A stretch of 64,000 bases of DNA from Methanobacterium sp. PtaB.Bin024 (GCA_002067065.1 MVPY01000031.1:1-64000); one strand, 5' to 3'; positions 53,379-63,358 are shown, numbered from the stretch's first letter. Notes: a model not told the origin generated them from the letters alone. Program-made: numbers and translations.

Positions 53379-54086
53379 CTATTCCTTGTTTATCAACATT
53401 TTAACATCTTTAATAATATCTTCCAACGCAGTTTCAAGCAGCGTCCTTCCCAATTTGATATCAACACAGATTCCTTCTTCTTCAACCTTACAGGCACCTT
53501 CATCTATACCTGCACTGGCCTTTCGTGCCTCATGAAGACCAACCATTCCCACTTCAGGGTAATTATCAAATTTACAGTGCTCATCAAGACGTGATTCATC
53601 AATGATTCCTAAAACTGCCCCCATAGAAAGCTCTCCTGTACCTGCATGCGGACCTTCAATTTCCACAATTTTATTATTAAAAACTACCTGTAACCCTAAC
53701 TCTCTTTCCATATCCCCCATATAATCTTTAATGGGCACATTCCCCCCATGACCATTCACTAAAACCACTGCTTCCAGATTCAAACTATTTTTAGCCTTTT
53801 TCAACGTAGGAATAAGTTCTTTTTCAATTAAAACATCAGGAGAAAGATGAATTCCATGTTTTACGTAATCATATTCTGTCGCAGCATATAATATGCCCAT
53901 GAACTTAGCTCCAGTGCGGAATGAAGTTTCTAAAGCTAAATAGGATGCTATTTTTGAATCAGTGTCAATAGGTAGTGCTGCACCATGATTCTCCAAATGC
54001 GAACCGATGGCCAGGACTCCAATCTTGTGTACATCTGGTGAAAGTACATTGCCAGATGAATAGTGAAGTTTTATCATTCCAATCAT
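53379..54086 (-). CDS. arfB: FAPy deformylase ArfB (creatininase family)
   Basis: Deformylates 2-amino-5-formylamino-6-ribosylaminopyrimidinone 5'-phosphate, the second step of archaeal riboflavin and F420 (FO) synthesis. Creatininase-fold metal ligands are in AIGSHLENHGAALPIDTDSKIA (split here as GSHLENHG at about residues 27-34 and PIDTD at about 38-42). VVLVNGHGGN (about 106-115) and EGPHAGTGELSMG (about 143-155) are also present. The 235 residues are normal. The start is ATG 54086 or 54077; neither has a clear ribosome binding site. Confidence 0.9.
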   Translation of the reverse strand: MIGMIKLHYSSGNVLSPDVHKIGVLAIGSHLENHGAALPIDTDSKIASYLALETSFRTGAKFMGILYAATEYDYVKHGIHLSPDVLIEKELIPTLKKAKNSLNLEAVVLVNGHGGNVPIKDYMGDMERELGLQVVFNNKIVEIEGPHAGTGELSMGAVLGIIDESRLDEHCKFDNYPEVGMVGLHEARKASAGIDEGACKVEEEGICVDIKLGRTLLETALEDIIKDVKMLINKE

Positions 54087-54111
54087 TGACTTTAGTTAAT
54101 TTAGATAAATT

Positions 54112-54597
54112 TTAAGTTTCTGCTACTTTCATGGTTTTGTGATATGATATTAAAAGCAGTATGAAGACTATGGGCATTAATATATCTAAGTAAAGAACTA
54201 TTCCAGCATTTCCTGCAGCCAGGTTACCTGTTTGTTGTATGTTGTATATATGGCCAATGGCAGCTCCCCACATGAACACTGCATAAGCTATGATTGTAGG
54301 TGCCCAGAAACTACGATATTTAATTGATAAGAGGCCCAGAATACCATAAGATATATTAGCAAATCCAACTTCCCGTAAAAATGGGGTGTTGGGCCATCCT
54401 ACAGATTGAGCAACCATTTCTGGGGAGAAAACTTGGGCAAGGCCATTGAATATGGATCCAATACCAATCCCAAAACCTAAAAACCACAATAACAATAATT
54501 CTATGAATCTATTTTTCGTGCGTGCCTTTTTACTTGCAAAAAAATGCAGTAAAGCCCCGATTATTGGAACAACAACAAATATATACCACATTTCCAT
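54112..54597 (-). CDS. Small polytopic membrane protein (DUF6790-like)
   Basis: 161-residue protein with about five hydrophobic segments. The most distinct stretch is FANISYGILGLLSIKYRSFW, followed by APTIIAYAVFMWGAAIGHIYN and a final helix DILMPIVFILLLISY. ATG 54597 has AAGGTGTTT upstream and is preferred to TTG 54612. Similar methanogen and bacterial membrane proteins carry DUF numbers; no function is known. It sits 25 bases upstream of arfB on the same strand. Confidence 0.65.
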   Translation of the reverse strand: MEMWYIFVVVPIIGALLHFFASKKARTKNRFIELLLLWFLGFGIGIGSIFNGLAQVFSPEMVAQSVGWPNTPFLREVGFANISYGILGLLSIKYRSFWAPTIIAYAVFMWGAAIGHIYNIQQTGNLAAGNAGIVLYLDILMPIVFILLLISYHKTMKVAET

Positions 54598-54716
54598 TAT
54601 AAACACCTTCAACCCTTAAACTTAATATTATCATTGCCCTATTTTCACTAATAAATTCAACTTTCAAGTAATGAATCTAAACTTCCCCGCAGGAGAATAT
54701 CTGCTTTTAATGGAAA

Positions 54717-55193
54717 TTAAAGATTAAAATTCCAAATTTTATCCCCGATGTAATGTAATGTATTCACTGCCTTACCCTTGTGACTTTCAACCATTTCTTC
54801 TCCAGATATAATGGCTTTCCCCATGGCTAAAGGTTTACGGTGGTTCTCATCAACTATTATAACAGTATCCCCCTCCTGGATTTGAGGATCGGCCTCAACA
54901 ATCCCTGGAGACATCACATCAGCACCACTGGCCATGAATTTCACCGCACCCATATCAACAACCACAACATGACTTTCAACAGGTTTTTTTAGCACACCTT
55001 TAAGGGTAGGAAATGGATCTCCCTCCAGGATCATTAAAATTGGTTCACCATCAACTAGGATAAGATCAGGAAGTTCTGTTTCCAGAATTTCCACCTTGGC
55101 CTTGGAAGGTATTAAGGAACTGTAAGGTCCCAATTTAGCTTTTATCTCTTTTAATTTCTTTTTTTTGAGATAGTATCTCTTTTTTATTTTCAA
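54717..55193 (-). CDS. PUA-domain RNA-binding protein (MCT-1-like)
   Basis: 158-residue two-domain protein. A DUF1947-type N-terminal domain (about residues 1-75; MKIKKRYYLKKKKLKEIK, then ILETELPDLILVDGEPI) is followed by a PUA domain (about 78-150), with VDMGAVKFMASGADVMSPGI and MGKAIISGEEM. The eukaryotic relative MCT-1 and the related Tma20 act with DENR in translation re-initiation and ribosome recycling. The archaeal role is likely RNA binding at the ribosome. TTG 55193 follows TTAGGTGAGTTA. It is divergent from the LSm gene. Confidence 0.85.
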   Translation of the reverse strand: MKIKKRYYLKKKKLKEIKAKLGPYSSLIPSKAKVEILETELPDLILVDGEPILMILEGDPFPTLKGVLKKPVESHVVVVDMGAVKFMASGADVMSPGIVEADPQIQEGDTVIIVDENHRKPLAMGKAIISGEEMVESHKGKAVNTLHYIGDKIWNFNL

Positions 55194-55301
55194 TTATAAC
55201 TCACCTAATTCTAAGTTTCCATTCTCACTTGTATATTTTTGATGGCGGTACATTTAAATATAAATCTTAACTACATTGATGGTATAGGAAAGGTGATAAT
55301 A

Positions 55302-55544
55302 GTGAGTGTACAGAAGAATGTAAATACATCACGACCATTAGATGTATTAGGTAAAGCTCTTAACTCTCAAGTGTTAATCAAACTTAAAGGCGGCAGAGAA
55401 TTCCGCGGAGTTCTTGAAAGCTTTGACATGCATATGAATTTAGTTCTAAACGATGCCGAAGAATTAGAAAACGGCGAATCATCAAGAAGGTTAGGTGTGG
55501 TCCTCATACGTGGGGATAACATAGTATATATATCACCAGGATAA
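55302..55544 (+). CDS. LSm (Sm-like archaeal) RNA-binding protein
   Basis: 80-residue Sm-fold protein that forms a heptameric ring and binds U-rich RNA. Sm1 is LKGGREFRGVLESFDMHMNLVLNDAEE (in parts, about residues 28-54) and Sm2 is VVLIRGDNIVYISPG at the C-terminus. The start is GTG 55302 with AAAGGTGATAATA upstream. A longer reading from 55239 lacks homology and is rejected. It is followed 48 bases later by L37e, a classic archaeal gene pair. Confidence 0.95.
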   Translation: MSVQKNVNTSRPLDVLGKALNSQVLIKLKGGREFRGVLESFDMHMNLVLNDAEELENGESSRRLGVVLIRGDNIVYISPG

Positions 55545-55588
55545 ACGAAATACCGGCATATCGGCCGGGAGATTATTTAGGAGGATAA

Positions 55589-56666
<1,078 letters not shown>

Positions 56667-56735
56667 TGTTATGAATTTTTTCCACCTCTTTTTAGAAGAT
56701 TACCCCATAATGATAATATTCAGGGAGAATTCCAA

Positions 56736-58136
56736 GTGCAGGATAAATGTGGTATCGTAGGTGCTTATTCTACTAATAAGTCACACAATGTATCAAGAGA
56801 AATATATTACGGATTATATGCTTTACAACATCGTGGACAGGAGTCCGCAGGCATTTCTGCCCATAACAGTGAGGAAATGCGTACCTATCGAGGTATGGGG
56901 CTGGTTTGTGATGTTTTCAATAATGGTAACATCCAGGGATTGGATGGAAATGTTGGTATAGGTCATGTTCGTTACTCAACAACGGGTGAATCCCATATCC
57001 AAAATTCCCAACCATTCATTAGTAAATTTGACATGGGAACTATTGCCATAGCCCATAATGGAGATATTATAAACTCCATGGAACTACGCAAGGAACTGGA
57101 GGAAGAAGGAAGAGAATTCCAGTCATCAACTGATTCTGAGGTTATCTGTCACCTCTTAACCAAGGACTACTCCAAAACCCATGATATGGTGGAGTCCATA
57201 AAACGAGTTTCCAAGAAACTTATTGGTTCATATTCACTGGTCCTGCTGGTAAATGATGACCTGATGGTGGTCAGGGATCCTGTGGGAATAAAACCCCTCG
57301 CCATGGGAAAGGGAAAAGAAACTATCCTCATAGCATCAGAAACTGTTGCTTTTGATGTGGTGGGGGCAGAATATGTTCGTGACGTGGAACCAGGGGAAAT
57401 ACTGCTTATCAATGATGAAGTGAAAAGTTTTAAAATACCCAAAAAACCTGGAACACCCCGAGCCCATTGTATGTTTGAATACGTTTATTTTGCCCGTCCA
57501 GACAGTATCCTGGATGGAAGGATCGTTTACAATGTGAGGAAAAATATTGGAAAAGCCTTGTGTAAAGAACATCCTGTGGATGCAGACGTGGTCATGCCTG
57601 TGCCTGACTCTGCTATCACCGCAGCCATTGGCTATTCCCGTGCTTCAGGAATTCCTTACGGGGAAGGATTAATAAAAAACCGTTATATAGGCCGAACTTT
57701 TATCATGCCCACCCAGGAAGAACGTGAAACATCTGTGAAGCTGAAGATGAACCCCATCAGATCTGAACTTGAAGGTAAACGCATCGTACTGGTGGATGAC
57801 AGCATAGTCAGAGGCACAACCTCCAAAGCACTGGTAAATGTGCTTCGAGATGCAGGAGTAAAAGAGATCCACCTGCGAATTGGATCACCACCCATTATTT
57901 CCCCCTGTTATTATGGTATTGCCATGGCTACACGTAAGGAACTCATTGCCTCCGATAAAACGGTTGAGGAAATAAGACAAATCCTTGGTGTTGACTCCCT
58001 GGGATACCTAAGCATAGACTCCCTGGTGGAATGTATCGGCATTAAAAGGGATGAATTATGTTTGGGATGTCTCACCAGAGAGTACCCAACCGAATTACCT
58101 GCTGATATTGATGAATATGAGTCTTGCAGATGTTAA
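56736..58136 (+). CDS. purF: Amidophosphoribosyltransferase
   Basis: First committed enzyme of purine synthesis, converting PRPP and glutamine to phosphoribosylamine. The Ntn glutaminase nucleophile is Cys5 in MQDKCGIVGAYS after removal of a four-residue propeptide. LQHRGQESAGI is present, and the PRTase PRPP loop is VLVDDSIVRGTTSKAL (about residues 350-365). C-terminal cysteines (LCLGCLTREYP) fit the [4Fe-4S] form. GTG 56736 follows CAGGGAGAA. It is downstream of the TOPRIM gene in the same direction. Confidence 0.97.
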   Translation: MQDKCGIVGAYSTNKSHNVSREIYYGLYALQHRGQESAGISAHNSEEMRTYRGMGLVCDVFNNGNIQGLDGNVGIGHVRYSTTGESHIQNSQPFISKFDMGTIAIAHNGDIINSMELRKELEEEGREFQSSTDSEVICHLLTKDYSKTHDMVESIKRVSKKLIGSYSLVLLVNDDLMVVRDPVGIKPLAMGKGKETILIASETVAFDVVGAEYVRDVEPGEILLINDEVKSFKIPKKPGTPRAHCMFEYVYFARPDSILDGRIVYNVRKNIGKALCKEHPVDADVVMPVPDSAITAAIGYSRASGIPYGEGLIKNRYIGRTFIMPTQEERETSVKLKMNPIRSELEGKRIVLVDDSIVRGTTSKALVNVLRDAGVKEIHLRIGSPPIISPCYYGIAMATRKELIASDKTVEEIRQILGVDSLGYLSIDSLVECIGIKRDELCLGCLTREYPTELPADIDEYESCRC

Positions 58137-58267
58137 ATCCCAATATAAATCTTTTTAAAGTTTAAACAATTAATTAATTCATTAACTTTTTAATGGAATG
58201 AGATTTAGGCCTGTTTTAATCAAAGTGTGGATTAATTTAATTTTTATTAAAATTGTGGGTGATTTTT

Positions 58268-59482
58268 ATGGTAGAATTACTGGCACCGGCCAGGGATTTC
58301 ACTGCCCTGGAAGCAGCACTGCAAAATGGGGCAGATGCAGTATATATTGGTGTGGAGGACTATAATATGCGAGCCCACACTGCCAACTTCACCATAGACA
58401 ACCTTAAACAGGCTGCAGATCGTTGCCATGAACATAATTCTCTTCTTTACGTCTGTACCAACACCATAATGAAAAACAGAGATATCAAACATCTTAAAAC
58501 TGTTTTACCTGAAATTAAATCTGCAGGAGCTGATGCAATAATCGCATCTGATCTGGGTGTTCTTAGAATGGCCCATGATGCTGATATTGATGTTCACATG
58601 AGTGTTCAGGCCAACATATCCAATTCTGAATCCCTGAAATTATTAGCTGATTTAGGGGTTCAAAGGGTTATATTGTCCCGTGAACTATCTCTAGCAGAGA
58701 TTAAGGAAATTGCAGATGAAAGTCCCCTGGAAGTGGAGGTTTTCGTGCACGGTGCCATGTGTCTGGCTATCTCAGGAAGATGTTTCTTAAGTTCCTATTT
58801 ATACAATAAGGATGCAAACTGTGGAGAGTGTCTGCAACCCTGCAGGAAAAGTTGGAAGCTGGTCTGTGAGGATGATGATGAACTTTCATTGAATTTAGAA
58901 AAAGACAGCTTGCTGAAAGGATATGATGATGAATTTAAAGGTCATATTTTAAGCCCTAATGATCTTTGTATGATTGAACACATTCCTGAATTAATTGATG
59001 CAGGAATTACCTCTTTCAAGATTGAAGGAAGAGCCAGACCAGCAGATTATGTGGCCACCGTCACCAGAGTTTACACAGAAGCAATTGACTCTTATCAAAG
59101 TGGTTCATGGGAACTTAAGGATCTTTGGATGGATGAACTTAAGAAAGTCTATCATCGTGGTTTTGACACAGGATTCTATTTCAAAACCCCTCACCAGACC
59201 AGTGACTATAACCAGGCCACCCATGCCAAACAAGATGTTGGTGAAGTGGTTAATTATTATTCTAAGGTTAAAGCTGCAGAGATAAAGCTCTGGAACCCTC
59301 TGAAGGTGGGTGATGAGATTATAGTTCAGGGGCCTACCACTGGTTCTGTGACTGGTAAAGTGGAATCAATGCAAGTGGAGAGTAAAAACATCCAAAAAGC
59401 CAATAAACAGAATGTGGGAGTTTTCTTCCCATACAAGGTCAGGCCTGGAGATTTGGTTTACCTACGTTACAAAAGAAATTGA
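58268..59482 (+). CDS. Peptidase U32 family protein
   Basis: 404-residue protein opening with VELLAPARDFTALEAALQNGADAVYIG, characteristic of family U32. The U32 signature is EVEVFVHGAMCLAISGRCFLSSYL-type sequence (about residues 156-179). A cysteine cluster (NCGECLQPCRKSW, about 184-196) suits an iron-sulfur centre, as in TrhP/YegQ-type members that act on tRNA rather than on protein. ATG 58268 has GGTGA five bases upstream. Function in methanogens is unproven: collagenase-like, tRNA hydroxylation or ubiquinone-type hydroxylation are known roles of relatives. Confidence 0.88.
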   Translation: MVELLAPARDFTALEAALQNGADAVYIGVEDYNMRAHTANFTIDNLKQAADRCHEHNSLLYVCTNTIMKNRDIKHLKTVLPEIKSAGADAIIASDLGVLRMAHDADIDVHMSVQANISNSESLKLLADLGVQRVILSRELSLAEIKEIADESPLEVEVFVHGAMCLAISGRCFLSSYLYNKDANCGECLQPCRKSWKLVCEDDDELSLNLEKDSLLKGYDDEFKGHILSPNDLCMIEHIPELIDAGITSFKIEGRARPADYVATVTRVYTEAIDSYQSGSWELKDLWMDELKKVYHRGFDTGFYFKTPHQTSDYNQATHAKQDVGEVVNYYSKVKAAEIKLWNPLKVGDEIIVQGPTTGSVTGKVESMQVESKNIQKANKQNVGVFFPYKVRPGDLVYLRYKRN

Positions 59483-59562
59483 AAATAGAAGATTAAGAAT
59501 CGAACAAAAAGAATAAGATTTAAAATAATTTCCCATATTCTAAAAAAAGTGAGAATTGGAAA

Positions 59563-61131
59563 TTATTTGGCCTTTTCCTGAATATCCATCTGAACATCCA
59601 TAGGATTTTTAATCTGTTTTTCAGAGACTTCCTGTTCACTGATAGTTTTAGTTTCCTTTTTCATTTTAGCTCCATTTTTAACAATTTCAGGCTCCATACG
59701 ATTGCTTAGTATTGCATCTTTAAGGAATAAACAGCTCACCAGACCCATAACACTTATTAACAATCCTGCCAGGAAGACGTTGTGGATGGATAGGTTCATA
59801 AGGTCTGCAGGGATATTGCTAGATGAGTTAATGTCTGCATTAGCGGTGAAGTTCACTATAACACCAAATATTGGAAGTGCCACTGTTGCGCCGATGTTCC
59901 TGAAAAACTGCATGGAAGCTGTTCCCACGGCAATTTCTCTTCTGGATATGGCATTCTGTACAGCAACATTGAATATAGGGTACATCATGCCTGAACCAGC
60001 ACCTAGTATAGCAGAAAAAATTACTACTTCCAGGATGCTGCTTTGAGTTCCCAGGGTGGAAATTAAGAACATTCCCCCAGTAATGATTAAAAATGCTATC
60101 AAGGCTAGTTTTTTATAGGTTCCGGTTTTGGCGATTATTTGTCCAGCGGTAATGGAACAGATGGTGAGACTCAAGAGCATAGGAGTTATAAGGACTCCTG
60201 AAAATGCTGGGCTGAATTTCTGAACGCCTTGCATGAATAATGGCAGATATATAATGCCACAAAACATCACTGCACTGGAAAGGAACATTGCCACTGATGA
60301 AACATTGAAAACCGAATTATTAAACAAGTGCAAGGGTAGAATGGGTTCTGGAACCCTTTTCTCACTGTAAATGAAGGCCACTATCATTAGTCCTGTGAAT
60401 ATGAAAAGACCAATCAGCAAATATTGAGGCATTGCCGAATTTTTTATGAAGGTTAAAGCCAGGAATAGGGAACTTAAAGCACAAGTTAAGGTAATTATTC
60501 CATGATAGTCAATGATCCTTTCTTTTACTGTTTCTTCAATGTGAGGGAAATTGGTGCGTAGTATGTAGATAGCAGTTATTCCCACTGGTACGTTGATAAA
60601 GAACACCCATCTCCATCCCATAAAACTTGTAATCAACCCGCCCATGACTGGTCCCAGTACATTTGCCAAGCCAAAAACCGAAGAAAGGATTCCTGCATAT
60701 TTTCCCCGCTGACGGGGAGGAAAAAACTCTGCAACTAATATAAAAGGGATGGTCATTAGGATTCCTCCTCCCAGTCCCTGCAGTCCTCTGAAGAATATGA
60801 GCTCCAACATGTTATTTGAAAATCCACACAGTATGGAAGTAACTAAGAATAATGCTATACCTAACATGAACATTCGCTTGCGACCATATATATCTGAAAG
60901 CTTTCCTGAGAGTATTATGGCTATAGTTGAAGTTAGCATGTAAATGGTAAATGGCCATACATAGTAAGCCATACCACCCAGACTACTAATGACCTTGGGC
61001 ATGGCCGTGCTCATAATAGAATTATCCAGAGCTCCTACCAAAAGGCCGATCATGAGCCCTGCCATAACTATTCGAATATGTTTTGGATCAAATTTACCCG
61101 CGGATTTTTCAGGGTTAGTGGTGGAATTCAT
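59563..61131 (-). CDS. MFS drug efflux transporter (DHA2, 14-TM type)
   Basis: 522-residue major facilitator of the DHA2 multidrug group with about 14 membrane helices. The motif A region is LSGKLSDIYGRKRMFMLG (about residues 72-89). Antiporter motif C is in VLGPVMGGLITSFMGWRWVFFINVP-type sequence (about 158-182). The long C-terminal tail is Lys/Glu-rich and soluble. The gene overlaps the upstream MarR gene by 17 bases, so export is controlled by that repressor. Substrate unknown; probably a hydrophobic drug or an inhibitory metabolite. Confidence 0.92.
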   Translation of the reverse strand: MNSTTNPEKSAGKFDPKHIRIVMAGLMIGLLVGALDNSIMSTAMPKVISSLGGMAYYVWPFTIYMLTSTIAIILSGKLSDIYGRKRMFMLGIALFLVTSILCGFSNNMLELIFFRGLQGLGGGILMTIPFILVAEFFPPRQRGKYAGILSSVFGLANVLGPVMGGLITSFMGWRWVFFINVPVGITAIYILRTNFPHIEETVKERIIDYHGIITLTCALSSLFLALTFIKNSAMPQYLLIGLFIFTGLMIVAFIYSEKRVPEPILPLHLFNNSVFNVSSVAMFLSSAVMFCGIIYLPLFMQGVQKFSPAFSGVLITPMLLSLTICSITAGQIIAKTGTYKKLALIAFLIITGGMFLISTLGTQSSILEVVIFSAILGAGSGMMYPIFNVAVQNAISRREIAVGTASMQFFRNIGATVALPIFGVIVNFTANADINSSSNIPADLMNLSIHNVFLAGLLISVMGLVSCLFLKDAILSNRMEPEIVKNGAKMKKETKTISEQEVSEKQIKNPMDVQMDIQEKAK

Positions 61132-61579
61132 TGTATTTTTCCTCTATTTTCATCAAAGTTGATTTTACTGTTTTTATAGCTTTATAAAGGTTTTCGAGCT
61201 CGTCTGCATCTAATGAAGAAAGATTTTCACGCATATTTCCTTCCACAATAACACGTGATTTTTTGATATACTTCCTTCCCTCAGGAGTCAGTTTAATTCT
61301 AATAATCCTCCGATCGCCTTCATCAGGTATGCGTTCCACCATTCCATCTTTTACAAGTTTATCGATATATGAAGTCATGTTAGGTCTTGAAATATACAGC
61401 AGATCCCCTATAACTGATATTGGAAGGGATTCGTGATGCATTAAGACTCCTAATATTTGATAATAAGAAGCTGAAGTCTGCTTATTATGAAAATCTTTCG
61501 ATGAAATTACTTTCTGATAAAAAACAGGAAAATATATTAAAAAATCATCTAACATCTTTTCAGTCCTTTTTTCATCCAT
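61115..61579 (-). CDS. MarR-family transcriptional repressor
   Basis: 154-residue winged-helix regulator. The helix-turn-helix is SVIGDLLYISRPNMTSYIDKL (split, about residues 56-76) and the wing is RIPDEGDRRIIRIKLTPEG (about 82-100). N- and C-terminal helices form the dimer. ATG 61579 has AAGGTGA seven bases upstream; a GTG at 61588 overlaps that site. A perfect 23-bp palindrome at 61649-61671 in its own promoter is the likely operator, so it should repress itself and the overlapping MFS exporter until a ligand binds. Confidence 0.92.
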   Translation of the reverse strand: MDEKRTEKMLDDFLIYFPVFYQKVISSKDFHNKQTSASYYQILGVLMHHESLPISVIGDLLYISRPNMTSYIDKLVKDGMVERIPDEGDRRIIRIKLTPEGRKYIKKSRVIVEGNMRENLSSLDADELENLYKAIKTVKSTLMKIEEKYNEFHH

Positions 61580-61648
61580 TGTATTCACCTTAAACCGTTT
61601 TATTCATATTCATAATTTTAGTTCATTTTCACAATAATTAATTTTATT

Positions 61649-61671
61649 AATAGTTAAATTATTTAACTATT
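61649..61671. promoter_or_regulatory. Perfect 23-bp palindrome, probable MarR operator
   Basis: AATAGTTAAAT, a single T, then ATTTAACTATT: two exact 11-bp half sites. It lies directly downstream of the minus-strand TATA element TTATAAAATA (61668-61677), which it overlaps by four bases. It therefore covers the expected transcription start of the MarR-MFS unit near 61648. Its size and symmetry fit a MarR dimer. Confidence 0.75.
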
Positions 61672-61677
61672 TTATAA
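61668..61677 (-). promoter_or_regulatory. TATA box of the MarR-MFS operon
   Basis: On the minus strand the sequence reads TTATAAAATA. It is about 90 bases upstream of the MarR start codon and overlaps the edge of the operator palindrome, so repressor binding would compete with TBP or block initiation. Confidence 0.5.
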
Positions 61678-62019
61678 TTGAATTGTTCACTATTTAAACT
61701 TTTTCGTGTTGATCTCAAGAGACTCCCATAGAAAAAAATAGAATAACTGGAGGACCAATACAATTAAACAAATAAATAGAAAAATTTTTCAATCATTCAC
61801 GGCAATAATACTAATCCCAAGATAATAAATATTTATTTAATTGACATGAGAATCTTTTAAAAACAGTTACAATCAAAAAATATATGTATCGATACACTCT
61901 TGAGAATTATTGATGTAATTAGGGAGAATTATTGATGCACTTATGAAAAATTATAAAATTTTTGATTAAAACATGAAAATGACATTATTCAAGAATTTCG
62001 ATGTGAAGGAGTTGATATA
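61672..62019. other. Divergent regulatory region between MarR and CBS-cfbC
   Basis: No ORF. Besides the MarR promoter at its left end it has, for the plus-strand genes, a TATA-like AATATATG (61879-61886), a perfect palindrome GTATCGATAC (61886-61895) and the direct repeat described separately. The ribosome binding site AAGGAGTTGATATA precedes ATG 62020. Confidence 0.45.
61902..61937. repeat. 14-bp direct repeat with 22-bp period in the CBS-cfbC promoter
   Basis: GAGAATTATTGATG occurs at 61902-61915 and 61924-61937. The start-to-start spacing of 22 bases is two helical turns, so both copies face the same side of DNA. They lie 15-50 bases after the TATA-like element, a position where a bound repressor would block initiation. 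Confidence 0.6.
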
Positions 62020-62493
62020 ATGAAAATTCAGGACGCCATGGAAAAAGAAGTAATTAAATTCCAGATAGATAACCGGATCATTGATGTAGCTGGAAGCCTG
62101 CGTGAGAACAAGATCAGCGGAGCACCAGTAGTGGATAAAGAAGGAAACTTGGTAGGAATCATCAGTGAAGGCGATATCATGCGACTCATAGAAGTTCACT
62201 CCCCTCACATGAATCTGATCTTACCTGCACCCCTCGACCTAATCGAACTACCCGTCAGAATGAAATATGAGATGGACGAAATAACCGAAGACATGAACAA
62301 AGCCGCTTCTCTCCTCATCGGGGAAATAATGACCAAAAAAGTGATTACCATTGGACCAGAAGCTGACATCTCTGATGCAGCACGGTTAATGGACACCCAT
62401 GATGTTAAACGACTGCCAGTAGTTGATTCTGATGGAAAAATGGTAGGAATCATCACCAGAGGAGATATTATTGGAGCCCTGGTGAGGGGATGA
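62020..62493 (+). CDS. CBS-domain pair protein
   Basis: 157-residue protein made of two CBS motifs (about residues 1-60, with LRENKISGAPVVDKEGNLVGIISEGDIM in parts, and about 100-157, with ARLMDTHDVKRLPVVD and MVGIITRGDIIGAL). CBS pairs usually bind adenosine nucleotides or SAM and act as energy sensors. An insert of about 40 residues between the two (HSPHMNLILPAPLDLIELP) is longer than usual. Its stop overlaps the cfbC start by four bases (ATGA), so the two proteins are made together and may interact. Confidence 0.92.
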   Translation: MKIQDAMEKEVIKFQIDNRIIDVAGSLRENKISGAPVVDKEGNLVGIISEGDIMRLIEVHSPHMNLILPAPLDLIELPVRMKYEMDEITEDMNKAASLLIGEIMTKKVITIGPEADISDAARLMDTHDVKRLPVVDSDGKMVGIITRGDIIGALVRG

Positions 62494-63287
62494 GTAAGAC
62501 CAAACATATTGCCATTTATGGCAAGGGAGGTATTGGTAAATCAACCATTGTCTCCAACCTGGCTGCAGCTTACTCTAAAAACAAGAGTGTTCTGGTGATA
62601 GGCTGTGACCCCAAGGCAGACACCACACGTACACTGGTGGGAAGAAGAATACCCACCATCTTAGACATTTTGAAAGATAAAAGGAATCCAGTTCAGGAAG
62701 ATGTGATATTCACTGGTTATGGTGGTGTTAACTGTGTTGAAAGTGGTGGGCCAAAACCAGGAGTTGGTTGTGCAGGACGCGGCATTATCGTGGCCATGAA
62801 ACTCCTGGAAAACCTGGAAGTGTTTTCACAGGAACCAGAAATTATCATCTACGACGTATTAGGAGACGTGGTTTGCGGAGGATTTGCAGTACCTTTAAGG
62901 GAAAACTTCGCTGATGAAGTGTATATCGTGACTTCTGGCGAGTACATGGCATTATATGCTGCCAATAACATATCTCAAGGTATAAAAAAGCTTAAAAGTA
63001 ATCTGGGCGGCATAGTATGCAACTGCAGAGGAATCAACAATGAAGTGGAAATTGTGGAAGAATTCGCCCGCAGGATTGGAAGTAAAGTCATTGGAGTGAT
63101 TCCACGGAGTGAATTAGTTCAGAAAAGTGAAATTGATGCTAAAACTGTTGTGGAGAAATTCCCTGAGTCTGAACAAGCCAAAAAGTATGTTGAACTTTCC
63201 AAAAGTATCTCCCAAAACCCGGAATTCACACATCCAGAACCTATGGATGTGGATGAATTTGAAGAGTTCTTTCGAGGGTTTCAATAA
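62490..63287 (+). CDS. cfbC: NifH-like reductase component of F430 synthesis, CfbC
   Basis: Homodimeric [4Fe-4S] ATPase that feeds electrons to CfbD for the reductive cyclisation of Ni-sirohydrochlorin a,c-diamide. The P-loop is YGKGGIGKSTIVSNLAAAY (residues 10-28). Cluster cysteines are in GVGCAGRGI (about 93-101) and GDVVCGGFAVPL (about 128-139). The 265 residues without nitrogenase partners in view match the methanogen group-IV NifH. It overlaps the CBS gene. CfbE (4.6-6.0 kb) is the other F430-specific gene in this window. Confidence 0.9.
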   Translation: MSKTKHIAIYGKGGIGKSTIVSNLAAAYSKNKSVLVIGCDPKADTTRTLVGRRIPTILDILKDKRNPVQEDVIFTGYGGVNCVESGGPKPGVGCAGRGIIVAMKLLENLEVFSQEPEIIIYDVLGDVVCGGFAVPLRENFADEVYIVTSGEYMALYAANNISQGIKKLKSNLGGIVCNCRGINNEVEIVEEFARRIGSKVIGVIPRSELVQKSEIDAKTVVEKFPESEQAKKYVELSKSISQNPEFTHPEPMDVDEFEEFFRGFQ

Positions 63288-63358
63288 CTCTTTATTTTTT
63301 AAATCCTAATTTTTAACACTCTATTTTTTTATTAAATCTCAGTTTTTCTTATAACTAT

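Noticed and set aside
55239..55301. N-terminal extension of the LSm protein
   Set aside because: LSm proteins of about 80 residues start just after the AAAGGTGATAATA site with GTG 55302; the extra residues are not family-like.
61886..61895. NikR (nickel repressor) binding site
   Set aside because: GTATCGATAC is a compact palindrome. NikR sites have two separated half sites (GTATGA-type) with a long spacer.
62490..63287. Nitrogenase iron protein (NifH)
   Set aside because: No nifD/K or other nif genes are visible. Length and sequence style match the methanogen F430 reductase CfbC, and it pairs with a CBS gene.
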